From Halopseudomonas sabulinigri (lineage in GTDB: Bacteria; Pseudomonadota; Gammaproteobacteria; Pseudomonadales; Pseudomonadaceae): a DNA stretch of 64,000 nt. The notes below the pieces were generated by a model. The model was not told the DNA's origin and searched no databases. It saw only the letters and a program-made list of their open reading frames with translations. The stretch lies in contig DRHT01000006.1 in NCBI GenBank assembly GCA_011053055.1, positions 1-64,000 on the forward strand. Direction: 5' to 3'. This document shows, in pieces, positions 1-9,542 of the stretch. Within the stretch, counting starts at the first letter, position 1, and the number at the start of each line of letters is the position of its first letter. The translations under genes and the position numbers were made by a program.

Positions 1-882
1 GATGGTGATGCCCACGTTGCCTATGCGCGCTTGGCGTACTAGCTGCAAAACGGTCTCGCTCAGCTCGGTCAGCACCTGCTCTTCGCGCGACGTTTCGTAG
101 TGCGGATGCAATGCGGAGAGCTTGATCGAGATAGTCGGTTTGGGGCTCGTGCCCTTGTACTTGTCGTCTACCAGGGCTGTGATGGCATCGCTGTAGTCTT
201 TCAAATATTTGGCGGCATCAGCGTGAGTCAATGCGGCTTCGCCGAGCATATCGAAGGAGTAGGTATACCCATTGTCGCGCTGCGACTTACCGTTCTTCAG
301 TGCTTCTTTAATGGTACGGCCAAGCACAAACTGACGGCCCATTATTTTCATCGCCTGCATCATAGCGGCGCGGATAACCGGCTCGCCGCTGCTCTTGACC
401 AAGCGCCCGAGCACAGTACCTGGCGTACCGTCATGGCGCTTATCGAGATTAACCACCTTGCCGGTCATAACCAAGCCCCAGGCGGCGGCATTGACCAGGG
501 TGTTATCGCTTTGCCCAACGTGGCGATCCCACTGTGCGGCATTCAACTTGTCGCGAATCAACGCATCAGCTGTATCGGCATCCGGCACGCGCAGCAGTGC
601 TTCGGCCAGACACATCAGCATGATGCCTTCCTGCGTATCCAGGCTGTATTGCTGTAACAGGGCGTCAATACTGTCTATTGCATTATCGCGCTTACGTACA
701 TCCAGAATCAGTTGGCGTGCTTGCTCGGTCAATGCAGTAAGGTCGCGCGCGCGCGCGAGTTCCAATAGCTCCTGCAGATAAGCCGATTCATCAACCGAAT
801 AATTTTCACTTACCTCATGTAGAAACTCATCAGGACTACTGCCCAAAAAATCGCCCTGCAACACTGTGCTCGCTTTAAACAT
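1..882 (-). CDS. putA: PutA, bifunctional proline dehydrogenase / P5C dehydrogenase (5' part, runs off the left edge)
   Basis: Only the first 294 codons lie in the window; the gene continues beyond base 1. I translated it from the minus strand, starting MFKASTVLQGDFLG. The visible part covers the N-terminal helical region and the beginning of the proline dehydrogenase barrel; segments such as KSSGEPVIRAAMMQAMKIMG, YSFDMLGEAALT and PTISIKLSALHPHYE are typical of PutA. The family oxidises proline to glutamate in two steps through an FAD barrel and an NAD-dependent aldehyde dehydrogenase. No ribbon-helix-helix DNA-binding domain precedes the catalytic part, so this form should not repress its own gene. 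AGGA lies 11 bases before the ATG. The AraC regulator upstream on the same strand probably controls it. Confidence 0.93.
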   Translation of the reverse strand, partial: MFKASTVLQGDFLGSSPDEFLHEVSENYSVDESAYLQELLELARARDLTALTEQARQLILDVRKRDNAIDSIDALLQQYSLDTQEGIMLMCLAEALLRVPDADTADALIRDKLNAAQWDRHVGQSDNTLVNAAAWGLVMTGKVVNLDKRHDGTPGTVLGRLVKSSGEPVIRAAMMQAMKIMGRQFVLGRTIKEALKNGKSQRDNGYTYSFDMLGEAALTHADAAKYLKDYSDAITALVDDKYKGTSPKPTISIKLSALHPHYETSREEQVLTELSETVLQLVRQARIGNVGITI

Positions 883-1102
883 CCTGGCATGCTCCTGGAA
901 TCGCCTATCGTCGTCAGCCACGAAAACGACAGATGAATGAGTTCGCCTGTCTCCTAACCCTAGACCATGGTTGGTAATAGAACGAATCATCCGTTGTTAT
1001 TGAAACCAATACGGCCGAAACAGCGGACGCGCTTACGCATAGAATCGGCCAACCATCGACTCTAGAAGCAGCTCAGGGAAAAATATTGTTGAAAACTACG
1101 GA

Positions 1103-1116
1103 TTTTTTGCAAAAAA
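1103..1116. promoter_or_regulatory. 14-bp perfect palindrome between the AraC gene and putA
   Basis: TTTTTTGCAAAAAA is its own reverse complement and lies between the stop of the araC-type gene and putA, about 220 bp before the putA start. It could be a protein binding site or a bent A/T tract in the putA control region. No function can be read from the sequence alone. Confidence 0.3.
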
Positions 1117-1135
1117 CTAGGGAGCAACCCTGCGG

Positions 1136-1906
1136 CTAGTGCAATCGACCTAAGCGTAGCTGCCTTGGCGTAAGACCGAACTGGCGACGCATAGCGTGAT
1201 TTAGCGCACTCTGGCTGGAAAATCCGCAGCGGCTGGCTAGCTGCGCAACCGGCAAGCTGGTTTCACGCAACAGCTTTGCAGCCTCACGCAAACGCAGCTC
1301 AAGTACGTGTTGATGAGGTGTTTTGCCCGTAGCTTCACGAAACAACGAATGAAAGTGGCTTGGGCTGACGTGAACCCGGCCAGCCAAGGCGGCGACACTG
1401 ACGCCCTGATCCAGATGCTGTTGCACAAAATCGTCTATATGTTGCAACTCAGCGGCGTCCAGGCCGCGGGAACGGGTCTGCTCAGGCGCCAATAATCGCT
1501 CGTGCAGTGCATGCAGCAACACACCACCTAGATGCCAATTCAGCCCCGCTGCCGTGAGTGGCTGATTCAAGCTGTGGTCAGCAAAATCCAGAAGGCCCTG
1601 CAGATGGTGGTCAAGCTGGATAAAACGTGGGCGCTCGAACAAGGCCTCGAGTCGTTCATCAGCATAATCTGCCAAACCCGACGCTTGCGTAGGCAGGTCC
1701 ATGATTAGCATATGATTTTGCCCGCGCCCGGAAAAGGCATGCGCCTCACCGCCCGGAACCAAACACGCATGTAATCGATTAACTGCTCCGCCCTGCCCCA
1801 TAACTTCGAAATCGGCACAACCTTGCAAACCAATAACCAACTGGTGCTCAGGGTGCGCATGGGTGGCCGATTGAGTTGGCAAGTCGAGGATGCGGGTTTT
1901 GATCAT
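1136..1906 (-). CDS. AraC-family regulator, PruR-like
   Basis: A 256-residue AraC/XylS protein. Residues about 1-130 form a cupin-like sensor domain rich in His near the start (HAHPEHQLV), and residues about 155-253 form the double helix-turn-helix (VSVAALAGRVHVSPSHFHSLF, then LPVAQLASRCGFSSQSALNH). It lies 253 bp upstream of putA on the same strand. In P. aeruginosa the AraC regulator PruR sits beside putA and activates proline use, so proline-responsive activation of putA is a good inference from position, not proof. The gene is divergent from the Lon protease. The start ATG has no strong ribosome binding site. The symbol is withheld because AraC proteins are numerous. Confidence 0.8.
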   Translation of the reverse strand: MIKTRILDLPTQSATHAHPEHQLVIGLQGCADFEVMGQGGAVNRLHACLVPGGEAHAFSGRGQNHMLIMDLPTQASGLADYADERLEALFERPRFIQLDHHLQGLLDFADHSLNQPLTAAGLNWHLGGVLLHALHERLLAPEQTRSRGLDAAELQHIDDFVQQHLDQGVSVAALAGRVHVSPSHFHSLFREATGKTPHQHVLELRLREAAKLLRETSLPVAQLASRCGFSSQSALNHAMRRQFGLTPRQLRLGRLH

Positions 1907-2024
1907 TTAAAGATCTTGCCACAGTCAGGTAAAAATTACCCGCCATTGAAATTTGCCTCGAGCGACTCCACCTTTTAACCAACCGATAGATAAATATCCT
2001 TTACGCAGCCGTAAGGTAGACCCG

Positions 2025-4427
2025 ATGACAGAACAGGAATCCGCAACTTCAGACTTTATCGAGCGAGATCAGGACGAGCCTTCGGGTACCAGTTTGGCGC
2101 TACCCAATCAGCGACTGCCAAACCGGCTGTATCTACTGCCAATCAATAATCGCCCCTTTTTCCCCGCTCAGGTAATGCCCGTAGTGGTCAATGAAAAACC
2201 CTGGGCTGAAACCATCGATCTGGTCGCCAATACCGAGCACAAAGCGCTGTCGCTGTTTTATCTAGATCAACCCGCACCGGCCAATGGTGAGCTATCTACC
2301 GAACTCTTGCCTGAGACAGGCTGTGCTGTGCATATCCGCCATGCAGTGCGTGAAGACGGCAAGATCCAGTTTATCGCTCAGGGCCTTACCCGAGTGCGCA
2401 TCACTAAATGGTTAAGCCGTAAACCGCCATACTTAGTCGAAGTGGAGTACCCCACTACCGCTGACGACGAGCGTGACGAGGTACGCGCTTATGCCATGGC
2501 ACTGATTAATGCGATCAAGGAATTGCTACCACTCAACCCGCTGTACAGCGAAGAACTAAAAAACTATCTAAATCGCTTCAGCCCGAACCAGCCTTCACCG
2601 CTGTCCGACTTTGCCGCTGCGCTGACCTCAGCCAAAGGCAGTGAACTGCAAGATGTACTGAATACCGTGCCGGTGCTGCGTCGCATGGAAAAGGTGCTGG
2701 TGCTCCTGAAAAAAGAAATCGATGTTGCCCGCCTACAAGGCGAGATCAGCGCCGAGGTCAATCGCAGTATCAGTGCACATCAACGCACCTTCTTTCTGAA
2801 GGAACAGCTGAAGGTCATTCAGAAAGAACTGGGCCTATCTAAAGATGATCGTACCGCAGACATTGAGCAGTTCCGCGAGCGCCTCACAGGAAAGCAGGTT
2901 CCGGAAGCCGCGCAGAAGAAAATCGACGACGAGCTCAACAAGTTATCGGTTCTGGAGACCGGCTCACCCGAGTACGCGGTCACGCGCAACTATCTGGACT
3001 GGGCGACGGCAATGCCCTGGGGCCTCACTCATCCAGACAGGCTCGACATCAAACACGCGAAACAAGTACTGGACCGTGATCACGACGGGTTAGATGACGT
3101 TAAACAACGGATTCTCGAGTTTCTCGCGGTAGGCACGTTCAAAGGCAGCGTCTCCGGTTCAATCATCCTGCTGGTAGGCCCTCCTGGCGTCGGCAAAACC
3201 AGCATCGGTCATTCAATCGCCGAAAGCCTCGGCCGACCTTTCTATCGCTTCAGTGTTGGCGGTATGCGCGATGAAGCAGAAATCAAAGGCCACAGGCGCA
3301 CCTATATCGGCGCCATGCCTGGGAAATTTGTGCAGGCGCTGAAAGACGTAGGCGTAATGAATCCAGTGATCATGCTGGATGAAATCGACAAGCTGGGCAG
3401 CAGCCATCAGGGCGATCCGGCTTCTGCGCTACTGGAAACCCTCGACCCGGAACAAAATAGCCAGTTTCTGGACCATTACCTCGACCTGCGTGTAGACCTC
3501 TCCAAGGTATTGTTTGTATGCACCGCGAATACCCTGGACAGCATTCCAGCTGCCTTGCTCGACCGCATGGATGTAATTCGGCTTTCCGGTTACATCGCTG
3601 AAGAAAAACTGGCTATCGCCAAGCACCACTTATGGCCCAGGCAGCTTGAGCGCGCTGGCTTGCGTAAAAGCCAACTGCGGATTACCGACAAAGCTCTGCG
3701 CCAGGTCATAGACGACTACGCGCGCGAAGCAGGTGTACGCACCCTCGAGAAGCAACTAGCAAAGCTGGTGCGAAAATCCGTAATGCAGCTGTTGGAAGAC
3801 CCGCAACAGAAGCTGAGTATCAAGCCTGCGGATCTGCAATCACTGTTGGGTAGTCCCGCCTTTAAAACCGAAAAGCGACTCAAAGGAACCGGTATTATCA
3901 CTGGGCTAGCCTGGACCTCCATGGGTGGCGCGACCCTGCCGATTGAAGCGACACGCATTCATACCCTGAACCGTGGCTTCAAACTGACTGGGCAGCTAGG
4001 CGACGTTATGAAAGAGTCCGCAGAAATCGCCTACAGCTATCTGTGCGCAAACCTCAAGACCTACCGAGCAGACCAAGGCTTTTTTGACGAGGCCTTTGTG
4101 CATCTGCATGTGCCCGCAGGTGCCACGCCAAAAGATGGTCCTTCCGCCGGCGTGACTATTGCCAGTGCCCTGCTCTCTCTGGCGCGTCAACAGGCACCAC
4201 GCTCAGGCATTGCGATGACTGGCGAAATCACTCTTACGGGGCATGTGCTGCCCGTCGGCGGTATCCGCGAGAAAGTTATTGCCGCACGCCGGCAAGGCAT
4301 CTATGAGCTGATTGTACCCGAAGCCAACCGAGGCGATTACCAGGAGCTACCGGACTATCTCAAGGAAGGTATGCAGATGCACTTCGCCAGCCACTTCCGT
4401 GACGTTGCAAAGCAACTCTTTGACTAA
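2025..4427 (+). CDS. asrA: Lon-type ATP-dependent protease, AsrA-like
   Basis: An 800-residue Lon protease with the usual order: N-terminal LON substrate domain (about 30-230), coiled-coil linker, AAA+ module and C-terminal serine protease. The Walker A motif GPPGVGKT starts at residue 385; Walker B is VIMLDEIDK. The catalytic Ser707 lies in PKDGPSAG and Lys750 in GGIREKVIAA, 43 residues apart as in E. coli Lon. I chose the ATG at 2025 because AAGG lies 8 bases before it; an upstream in-frame start at 1953 would add 24 unlikely residues. Its place beside a PruR-like gene and putA matches P. aeruginosa PA0779 (AsrA), a second Lon tied to the heat-shock response to aminoglycosides. TTGAAA at 1946-1951 with a C-rich element near 1968 could be a weak sigma-32 promoter. 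Confidence 0.9.
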   Translation: MTEQESATSDFIERDQDEPSGTSLALPNQRLPNRLYLLPINNRPFFPAQVMPVVVNEKPWAETIDLVANTEHKALSLFYLDQPAPANGELSTELLPETGCAVHIRHAVREDGKIQFIAQGLTRVRITKWLSRKPPYLVEVEYPTTADDERDEVRAYAMALINAIKELLPLNPLYSEELKNYLNRFSPNQPSPLSDFAAALTSAKGSELQDVLNTVPVLRRMEKVLVLLKKEIDVARLQGEISAEVNRSISAHQRTFFLKEQLKVIQKELGLSKDDRTADIEQFRERLTGKQVPEAAQKKIDDELNKLSVLETGSPEYAVTRNYLDWATAMPWGLTHPDRLDIKHAKQVLDRDHDGLDDVKQRILEFLAVGTFKGSVSGSIILLVGPPGVGKTSIGHSIAESLGRPFYRFSVGGMRDEAEIKGHRRTYIGAMPGKFVQALKDVGVMNPVIMLDEIDKLGSSHQGDPASALLETLDPEQNSQFLDHYLDLRVDLSKVLFVCTANTLDSIPAALLDRMDVIRLSGYIAEEKLAIAKHHLWPRQLERAGLRKSQLRITDKALRQVIDDYAREAGVRTLEKQLAKLVRKSVMQLLEDPQQKLSIKPADLQSLLGSPAFKTEKRLKGTGIITGLAWTSMGGATLPIEATRIHTLNRGFKLTGQLGDVMKESAEIAYSYLCANLKTYRADQGFFDEAFVHLHVPAGATPKDGPSAGVTIASALLSLARQQAPRSGIAMTGEITLTGHVLPVGGIREKVIAARRQGIYELIVPEANRGDYQELPDYLKEGMQMHFASHFRDVAKQLFD

Positions 4428-4444
4428 CACCGATTAGCAAGCAC

Positions 4445-4474
4445 AAAAAAGGGCGACTCGCGTCGCCCTTTTTT
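4445..4474. terminator. Bidirectional intrinsic terminator, asrA / fimV-like gene
   Basis: AAAAAAGGGCGAC, a four-base loop, then GTCGCCCTTTTTT. The stem is perfect and is flanked by A and T runs, so it can stop transcription from both sides. It sits 18 bp after the lon stop and 42 bp after the end of the convergent fimV-like gene. Confidence 0.9.
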
Positions 4475-4515
4475 GCTGATGGCCAAGAAGCCATGGTTAC
4501 ACTTGTAGTCGTTGA

Positions 4516-6567
4516 TCAGTTATCGCGGTCACCGCGCCGATCATCAGAGGTCACACTAAAGCGATGGTCTTCGTCCAACTCTTCGACTTCAGGAAACTCA
4601 TGCAAACTGCTTTCAAAGTCGTCGTCTTCAGGCTCTTCAACTTCAGCTTCTTTCTTGCTCGTTGATTTACGCGAAGGTGCTGGGGAAAGACCTTCAATCA
4701 GCTCCCAGTCAGGGTCAAGGGTAAAGTCATTCAGATTGAGGCGAGTGTCGGCCAGCGTCTCATCATCCGCCAACACATCATCGACCGTATCTAGAGCGGC
4801 AGCACTGGCCATACCTGTTTCCAGTTGCGGGAAACGTGCCTTAAGTTGATCAACCCGGCCCATGTCTCCACCCAGAGATTCAATCGCCTGCGCCTGCTCA
4901 GCAAAACCTTCAGCGTCGCCAAGTTCACCCATTACACGCGCTTGCTTATAACGCAACTCCAGGCGCTCTGGCTCTTCGGCAATTGACTTGTCCAGCATGG
5001 TGCGGGCTTCAGGAAAGCGGCCATAAGTGATGTACAGCTCTACACCATCCATGTCGTCCAAAGGATCAACTGGCGCTTCAGGAGCGGCTACCACAGTGGC
5101 TGCTTTTACATTCGCTTGATCGCGCGGTGAAGCCATGCCCGCCGCGCCAATCACGGGTTCGTTAGGTGCGGGAGCACCGACATCAGATTTACCGGTCGTA
5201 CGCAGCTTTGAAATCAACCAACCGAATACAAATGCCAAACCTGCAATCGCCAAATACCACCAGCTGAACCAAGAAGAGGACTCTTGCGGTTGCTCGGCTG
5301 TGTCCGTAGGCAGTACCTCAGCTGAGATTGAGCCGGCAGTTGGACTGTCGCTGCCGCTGGCCGACGCATTCGCGCCACCGGCACCAGCACCCAATGTGCC
5401 TGTCGCAGCCGCGCTGGCGATGGCCGCCTCACCTTCCGCCTCGCGCGCTGCACGTAAGACTTCGAGCTCGGCTTGCAAGCTGGCAATCTGACGATCACGA
5501 TCATCCAGTTCACTGAGTAGCGCGTTAAAACGGCCTTCCAGATCAGTCAGTCGGCTAAGTAACTCGGCGGAATTAGCCTGAGTGGCAGTGACTTCGCTTT
5601 CTTCGATACGTAAACGCGCTTGCTGATCCTGCGCGCTTGCATCGTCAGTCGCTTGAACGTTACCCGGCTGACCGCGTTCATCATCAGCCTCAGCAGTGGC
5701 TGCCGCCGCCATTTCAGCGTCAGTCAGAGGCATCTGTGTGCTTTCATTGGGCAGCGATTGGCTGTCCGCAGCCGCGTTTGGCGTGGGCACATTTTCTGGA
5801 GAGCTTTGCGCAGCTGTAGGCTCAGTTTCAATAACACCCAACTGATTTGCAGTCGGTAGCGTCAAAGTCTGGCCGAGCTTGAGACGGTCGCGGTCACCAT
5901 TAACGAAAGCAGACGTGTTCAGTGCGTGGATAGCGGCCATGGTATCGGGAATGCTGGCGCTGTCGGCCGGGCGTGTACGGTGGGCGATATCCCACAGCGT
6001 GTCGCCTGACACGGTAACGTACTGCTTAGCGCCACTTTGCGGCGCCAGCGTTGGCAAGGGTTGCGCGTCTGGTGCCGCAACCGGTGCCGGGGCACGGTTA
6101 GTAGACTGCACCCTGGCTGGCGGCGCGGACTGCGCCATGCTTTGGACTGGCGCCGGCGCATTATTGCCATACAACGGCGGATCCAGCAGCAGAGTGTACT
6201 CGCGCAGCAGACGACCACTAGGACGACGCAGCTCCACCAGGAAGTTCAGATAAGGTTCGCGCACCGGTTGACTGGAGTCGACCTGAATGGCGAGCTTATT
6301 GCCCTGCATAACTGGCTTGAAGCGCAGGTCAGTAAGGAAGTAGGGGCGTTCGATGCCGGCCTCGTCGAAGGCGGCACTATCCGCTAGAGAAACCAGTACA
6401 TCCTCCGGCGAAAGTCCTTCTGCGCCTTGCAAAACAATGATTGCACTCAGTGGCTGGTTCAGCGCCGAGTCGAGTTGCATCTCGCCTAGCCCCAGCGCAT
6501 TGGTGACTCCGACGTAGAGAGCTGCCAATGATGCAGCTCCCATGACTATTTGGCGCTTAACAGCCAT
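4516..6567 (-). CDS. Second FimV/HubP-like protein
   Basis: A 683-residue envelope protein built like FimV. It has a signal sequence (residues 1-25, ending NALG), a conserved N-terminal FimV domain (GLGEMQLDSALNQPLSAII to LLLDPP, about 26-135), a LysM peptidoglycan-binding module (YVTVSGDTLWDIAHRT to LKLGQTLTLP, about 185-240), a Pro/Ala-rich linker, a coiled coil (about 335-375), one membrane span (WWYLAIAGLAFVFGWLI, about 440-457), and an acidic C-terminal region with a TPR-like segment. FimV proteins organise polar type IV pili and flagella. The true fimV locus is at 29.7-32.6 kb, so this is a shorter paralogue. GAGGAAAGG gives a strong ribosome binding site before the ATG. It stands alone, divergent from cmoA. 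Confidence 0.85.
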   Translation of the reverse strand: MAVKRQIVMGAASLAALYVGVTNALGLGEMQLDSALNQPLSAIIVLQGAEGLSPEDVLVSLADSAAFDEAGIERPYFLTDLRFKPVMQGNKLAIQVDSSQPVREPYLNFLVELRRPSGRLLREYTLLLDPPLYGNNAPAPVQSMAQSAPPARVQSTNRAPAPVAAPDAQPLPTLAPQSGAKQYVTVSGDTLWDIAHRTRPADSASIPDTMAAIHALNTSAFVNGDRDRLKLGQTLTLPTANQLGVIETEPTAAQSSPENVPTPNAAADSQSLPNESTQMPLTDAEMAAAATAEADDERGQPGNVQATDDASAQDQQARLRIEESEVTATQANSAELLSRLTDLEGRFNALLSELDDRDRQIASLQAELEVLRAAREAEGEAAIASAAATGTLGAGAGGANASASGSDSPTAGSISAEVLPTDTAEQPQESSSWFSWWYLAIAGLAFVFGWLISKLRTTGKSDVGAPAPNEPVIGAAGMASPRDQANVKAATVVAAPEAPVDPLDDMDGVELYITYGRFPEARTMLDKSIAEEPERLELRYKQARVMGELGDAEGFAEQAQAIESLGGDMGRVDQLKARFPQLETGMASAAALDTVDDVLADDETLADTRLNLNDFTLDPDWELIEGLSPAPSRKSTSKKEAEVEEPEDDDFESSLHEFPEVEELDEDHRFSVTSDDRRGDRDN

Positions 6568-6912
6568 ACCCTTTCCTCATTTTCCTGTGAGCTTCGACAG
6601 CACTTTTTCAAGAGCGAAACTCCGCTATCCGTTGCTTGATTTTTTTGCACTGCCCGAACGACCAATTTGCTGACCATAAGGGATTTTCACTGCGATCATT
6701 ATGCCACCACGACAGCTATAAAAAGAACCCTGTCGCAGTATTCTGCCAAAAAATACGCGATAAAACGTCAACATGATAGAGCAAAGTCATAACTTTGACT
6801 TCAATTCAACAGGCGACATATATCTGTCAGTCAAGCAATCATTTACGGTCCCTGTCAAGGAGCCCGAGTTACGATAGAATATCCCGCTCGTTTCTGCCTT
6901 CTGGATCCACGC
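6568..6912. other. 345-bp divergent control region between the fimV-like gene and cmoA
   Basis: No coding gene is seen here. It must hold the promoters for both divergent genes. An inverted repeat, CGACAG at 6710-6715 and CTGTCG at 6730-6735 with a 14-base spacer, is the only clear structure and could be an operator. A leftward reading frame across 6787-7296 is a shadow of cmoA. Confidence 0.5.
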
Positions 6913-7653
6913 ATGACCGACGTAGACAACCTTTTCGCCACCCCATTCAGTCAGGTGGCCGACTTCGCCTTCGACGAGAAAGTCGCGCGGGTTTTTCCCG
7001 ACATGATTAAACGCTCGGTACCCGGCTACCCCACCATTATAGAGAGCATCGGGCTGATCGCGAGCCAATATGCTCAACCCGGCTCGATAATATATGACCT
7101 GGGTTGCTCCCTCGGCGCAGCTACCCAGTCCATGCGGCGACATGTCAGCAGCGAGGGTTGCCACATTATTGCCATCGACAACGCTGAAGCTATGGTTGAG
7201 CGTTGCCGGGAATACCTGATTGCTCAGGACGCCATGATTGAAGAGGCCCTTCCTGCGCAGGTGGTCACCGGTGACATCGTTGGTTACCCCCTGCAAGCTT
7301 GCTCGGTAGTGGTGCTCAACTTTACGTTGCAGTTCGTCAAGCCAGAAGAGCGCCTCAAACTCCTAAGCTTGATTCGGCAGGCACTGTTGCCAGGCGGCGT
7401 GTTAATTCTGTCGGAAAAGCTCAACTTCGCAGACACCAATACGCAAAAAAGCCTTGAAGAACTGCACTATGCGTTTAAACGCGCCAATGGCTACAGCGAG
7501 CTGGAGATTGCTCAAAAACGCAGTGCTATTGAGAATGTTATGCTGCCCGATACACTGGAGCAGCATCAGCAACGCTTGCGAGAGGCCGGCTTTTCGCACA
7601 GTCACACTTGGTTTCAATGTCTCAACTTTTGTTCAATGATTGCTCACACATGA
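6913..7653 (+). CDS. cmoA: CmoA, carboxy-S-adenosyl-L-methionine synthase
   Basis: A 246-residue class I methyltransferase-fold protein. CmoA converts SAM and prephenate to carboxy-SAM, used by CmoB to make 5-oxyacetyl-uridine at position 34 of several tRNAs. The SAM motif [15 protein letters not shown] is at about 60-75, followed by the acidic loop [10 protein letters not shown]; the conserved [10 protein letters not shown] and [10 protein letters not shown] follow. Length and start ([12 protein letters not shown]) match the family. Its stop overlaps the start of cmoB by 4 bp, so the two are translationally coupled. Confidence 0.96.
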   Translation: MTDVDNLFATPFSQVADFAFDEKVARVFPDMIKRSVPGYPTIIESIGLIASQYAQPGSIIYDLGCSLGAATQSMRRHVSSEGCHIIAIDNAEAMVERCREYLIAQDAMIEEALPAQVVTGDIVGYPLQACSVVVLNFTLQFVKPEERLKLLSLIRQALLPGGVLILSEKLNFADTNTQKSLEELHYAFKRANGYSELEIAQKRSAIENVMLPDTLEQHQQRLREAGFSHSHTWFQCLNFCSMIAHT

Positions 7654-8627
7654 TTGATTATTCTACATTTCTCGACTGCCTTGAAGACGGGCCGCTGGCT
7701 AAATGGCGGCAGCCTATTGCTTCAGGGCTAGAGCAGCGCCTGCTAGATAGCCAACAGCATGGCGATCTGGCGCGCTGGCAAGCCAGTTTAGCCAAACTAC
7801 CCAGCTTAAGCCGCGTCGATGCAAACTTGACTGAGAGTGTTTGCTTGCATAGCAACGAGGCAATCAGCGAGGAAGCACAGGTTCAGTTGCAAGAAGGCCT
7901 GCACGGCTTACATCCCTGGCGCAAAGGCCCGTTCAATCTGTTTGGTGTGCACATAGACACTGAATGGCGTTCGGACTGGAAATGGCAACGGGTATCACCG
8001 CATATCGATTTGCGCGGACGCCGGGTACTGGATATCGGCTGCGGCAACGGCTATTACATGTGGCGCATGTGGCAAGCCGGTGCCAGCATGGTTATTGGCG
8101 TGGACCCAAATCTGCTATTTCTCAATCAGTTTGAAGCAGTTAAGCGTTATTTGCCTGACGCTCCAGTCTGGCAACTGCCCTTCACCCTAGAGGCTCTACC
8201 GGAGCCCAGCAATGCTTTTGATACCGTGTTTTCCATGGGCGTGCTGTACCACCGACGCGCGCCTATTGATCATCTGCTGCAGCTAAAAGCATGTTTGCGC
8301 CCCGGCGGTGAGCTGGTACTCGAGACCTTGGTGATCGAAGGTGATGTAAATCAATGCTTGATGCCAGAGGACCGCTACGCGCAGATGCGTAATGTCTGGT
8401 TTCTGCCATCAGTAGCCATGCTGGAGCGATTCCTTGCCCGCGCTGGGTTCGTCAACATCCGCTGTGTAGACCTGAATCGTACTAGCGTGGAGGAGCAGCG
8501 CAGTACCGAGTGGATGCAGTTTCAGTCGCTGCCAGACTTTCTGCAGCCTGATGACTTGAGCAAAACCCTGGAAGGCCACCCGGCGCCAATGCGGGCTACC
8601 TTGGTTGCGGTGAAACCGGGGGGCTGA
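7650..8627 (+). CDS. cmoB: CmoB, tRNA U34 carboxymethyltransferase
   Basis: A 325-residue SAM-fold enzyme that transfers the carboxymethyl group of carboxy-SAM to 5-hydroxyuridine at tRNA position 34. Visible motifs are [20 protein letters not shown] at about 112-131, the glycine-rich [11 protein letters not shown], and [12 protein letters not shown]. The ATG at 7650 overlaps the cmoA stop (ATGA); a longer reading from 7608 would add 14 residues inside cmoA and is not supported by family length (about 323 residues). The gene ends tail-to-tail with the thioesterase gene. Confidence 0.96.
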   Translation: MIDYSTFLDCLEDGPLAKWRQPIASGLEQRLLDSQQHGDLARWQASLAKLPSLSRVDANLTESVCLHSNEAISEEAQVQLQEGLHGLHPWRKGPFNLFGVHIDTEWRSDWKWQRVSPHIDLRGRRVLDIGCGNGYYMWRMWQAGASMVIGVDPNLLFLNQFEAVKRYLPDAPVWQLPFTLEALPEPSNAFDTVFSMGVLYHRRAPIDHLLQLKACLRPGGELVLETLVIEGDVNQCLMPEDRYAQMRNVWFLPSVAMLERFLARAGFVNIRCVDLNRTSVEEQRSTEWMQFQSLPDFLQPDDLSKTLEGHPAPMRATLVAVKPGG

Positions 8628-8648
8628 TAGCTCGCCCGGTACGCCTGT

Positions 8649-9443
8649 TCAGCCGAATACAGCGACTGTTTGTCTGCTGATAGCAACCAGCTCGCCTGCC
8701 TGACTCCAAACCATGGCTGCAATGTCGCCATAACCGTCACGTGCGTACTCAATTTTGGCGTTATATAGCAGCCAGCCTTCTTCACCTAATACTGGTTGCG
8801 GCTGCACGAACTCGATGGTCCAGGTTATTGAGCTCGCAGGCGCACGCTCTTTGAGGTGGGGCAGCACCGCAGGTGGCCATACATCAACCAAGCCAACCAA
8901 ATGTACTGAGTCAAAGGCGTCAAACTTTTCATCAAAACGCATCCAGCCACCCATTTCTCGCTTGCGACTATTTGTGCAGGGGTAATCGCCGAAGGTCCAA
9001 CGCACATCAAAATAACGAATAAAAGGAGGGTTCATACCCTCGATAAAGGGCATGCGCTGGCAAGTTTCTGGGTTAGGCGCTGCGGGAGCCGGCTCGGCTG
9101 CAACATCAACGCTTGATTCACGCCCGGCGCCAAAACTGCCCTGAATAATGCACATGGTCTGGCCATTCTGCACTGCGCGGCCAAGTAGCTGGCTTACCGC
9201 CTTACCTTCGCGTAGTACCTCAGCCTCGACTGACATACTTTCGCCCGGTTTTACCGGGCCCACAAAGGTGATTGCTAACGAACGTACCGGGCGGCCATCG
9301 GCAACCTTGGCGCGCATCCCGGCGACGACCAAAGCAGCCACCAGGCCGCCATAACCTGCACGACCCTGCCCCCAATCGGTAGGAATGGTGACGCTATTGT
9401 CGGCGGAGACCGCGAAGGCCTCCAAGATTTCAGCAAAATTCAT
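8649..9443 (-). CDS. Acyl-CoA thioesterase family protein (double hotdog)
   Basis: A 264-residue protein resembling TesB-like thioesterases with two hotdog folds. The first half holds DWGQGRAGYGGLVAALVVAG and RSLAITFVGPVKPGE; the second holds GGWMRFDEKFDAFDSVHLV and the ASSITWTIEFVQPQP strand. Such proteins hydrolyse acyl-CoA esters; the substrate is unknown. I chose the ATG at 9443, with AGGA 7 bases upstream, over the longer reading from 9518. It stands alone, convergent with cmoB. Confidence 0.8.
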   Translation of the reverse strand: MNFAEILEAFAVSADNSVTIPTDWGQGRAGYGGLVAALVVAGMRAKVADGRPVRSLAITFVGPVKPGESMSVEAEVLREGKAVSQLLGRAVQNGQTMCIIQGSFGAGRESSVDVAAEPAPAAPNPETCQRMPFIEGMNPPFIRYFDVRWTFGDYPCTNSRKREMGGWMRFDEKFDAFDSVHLVGLVDVWPPAVLPHLKERAPASSITWTIEFVQPQPVLGEEGWLLYNAKIEYARDGYGDIAAMVWSQAGELVAISRQTVAVFG

Positions 9444-9542
9444 GTCGGTATCCTGAGAAAAACAGCCCTGCATAGTAAACGAACGCCGGAGGGTGGCCCT
9501 AGTGTGGCGCAGCAACATAGCCGGCCTGTATACAGGGCCATA

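Noticed and set aside
100-781. Two rightward open frames at the left edge
   Set aside because: They are shadows of putA, which reads leftward through the same bases with clear PutA similarity.
1946-1976. Sigma-32 promoter for the Lon gene
   Set aside because: The -35 is good but the C-rich element fits the -10 poorly, so it is mentioned only in the gene entry.
6787-7296. Leftward 169-codon frame over the cmoA start
   Set aside because: It is antisense to cmoA, has no family features or binding site, and cmoA is certain.
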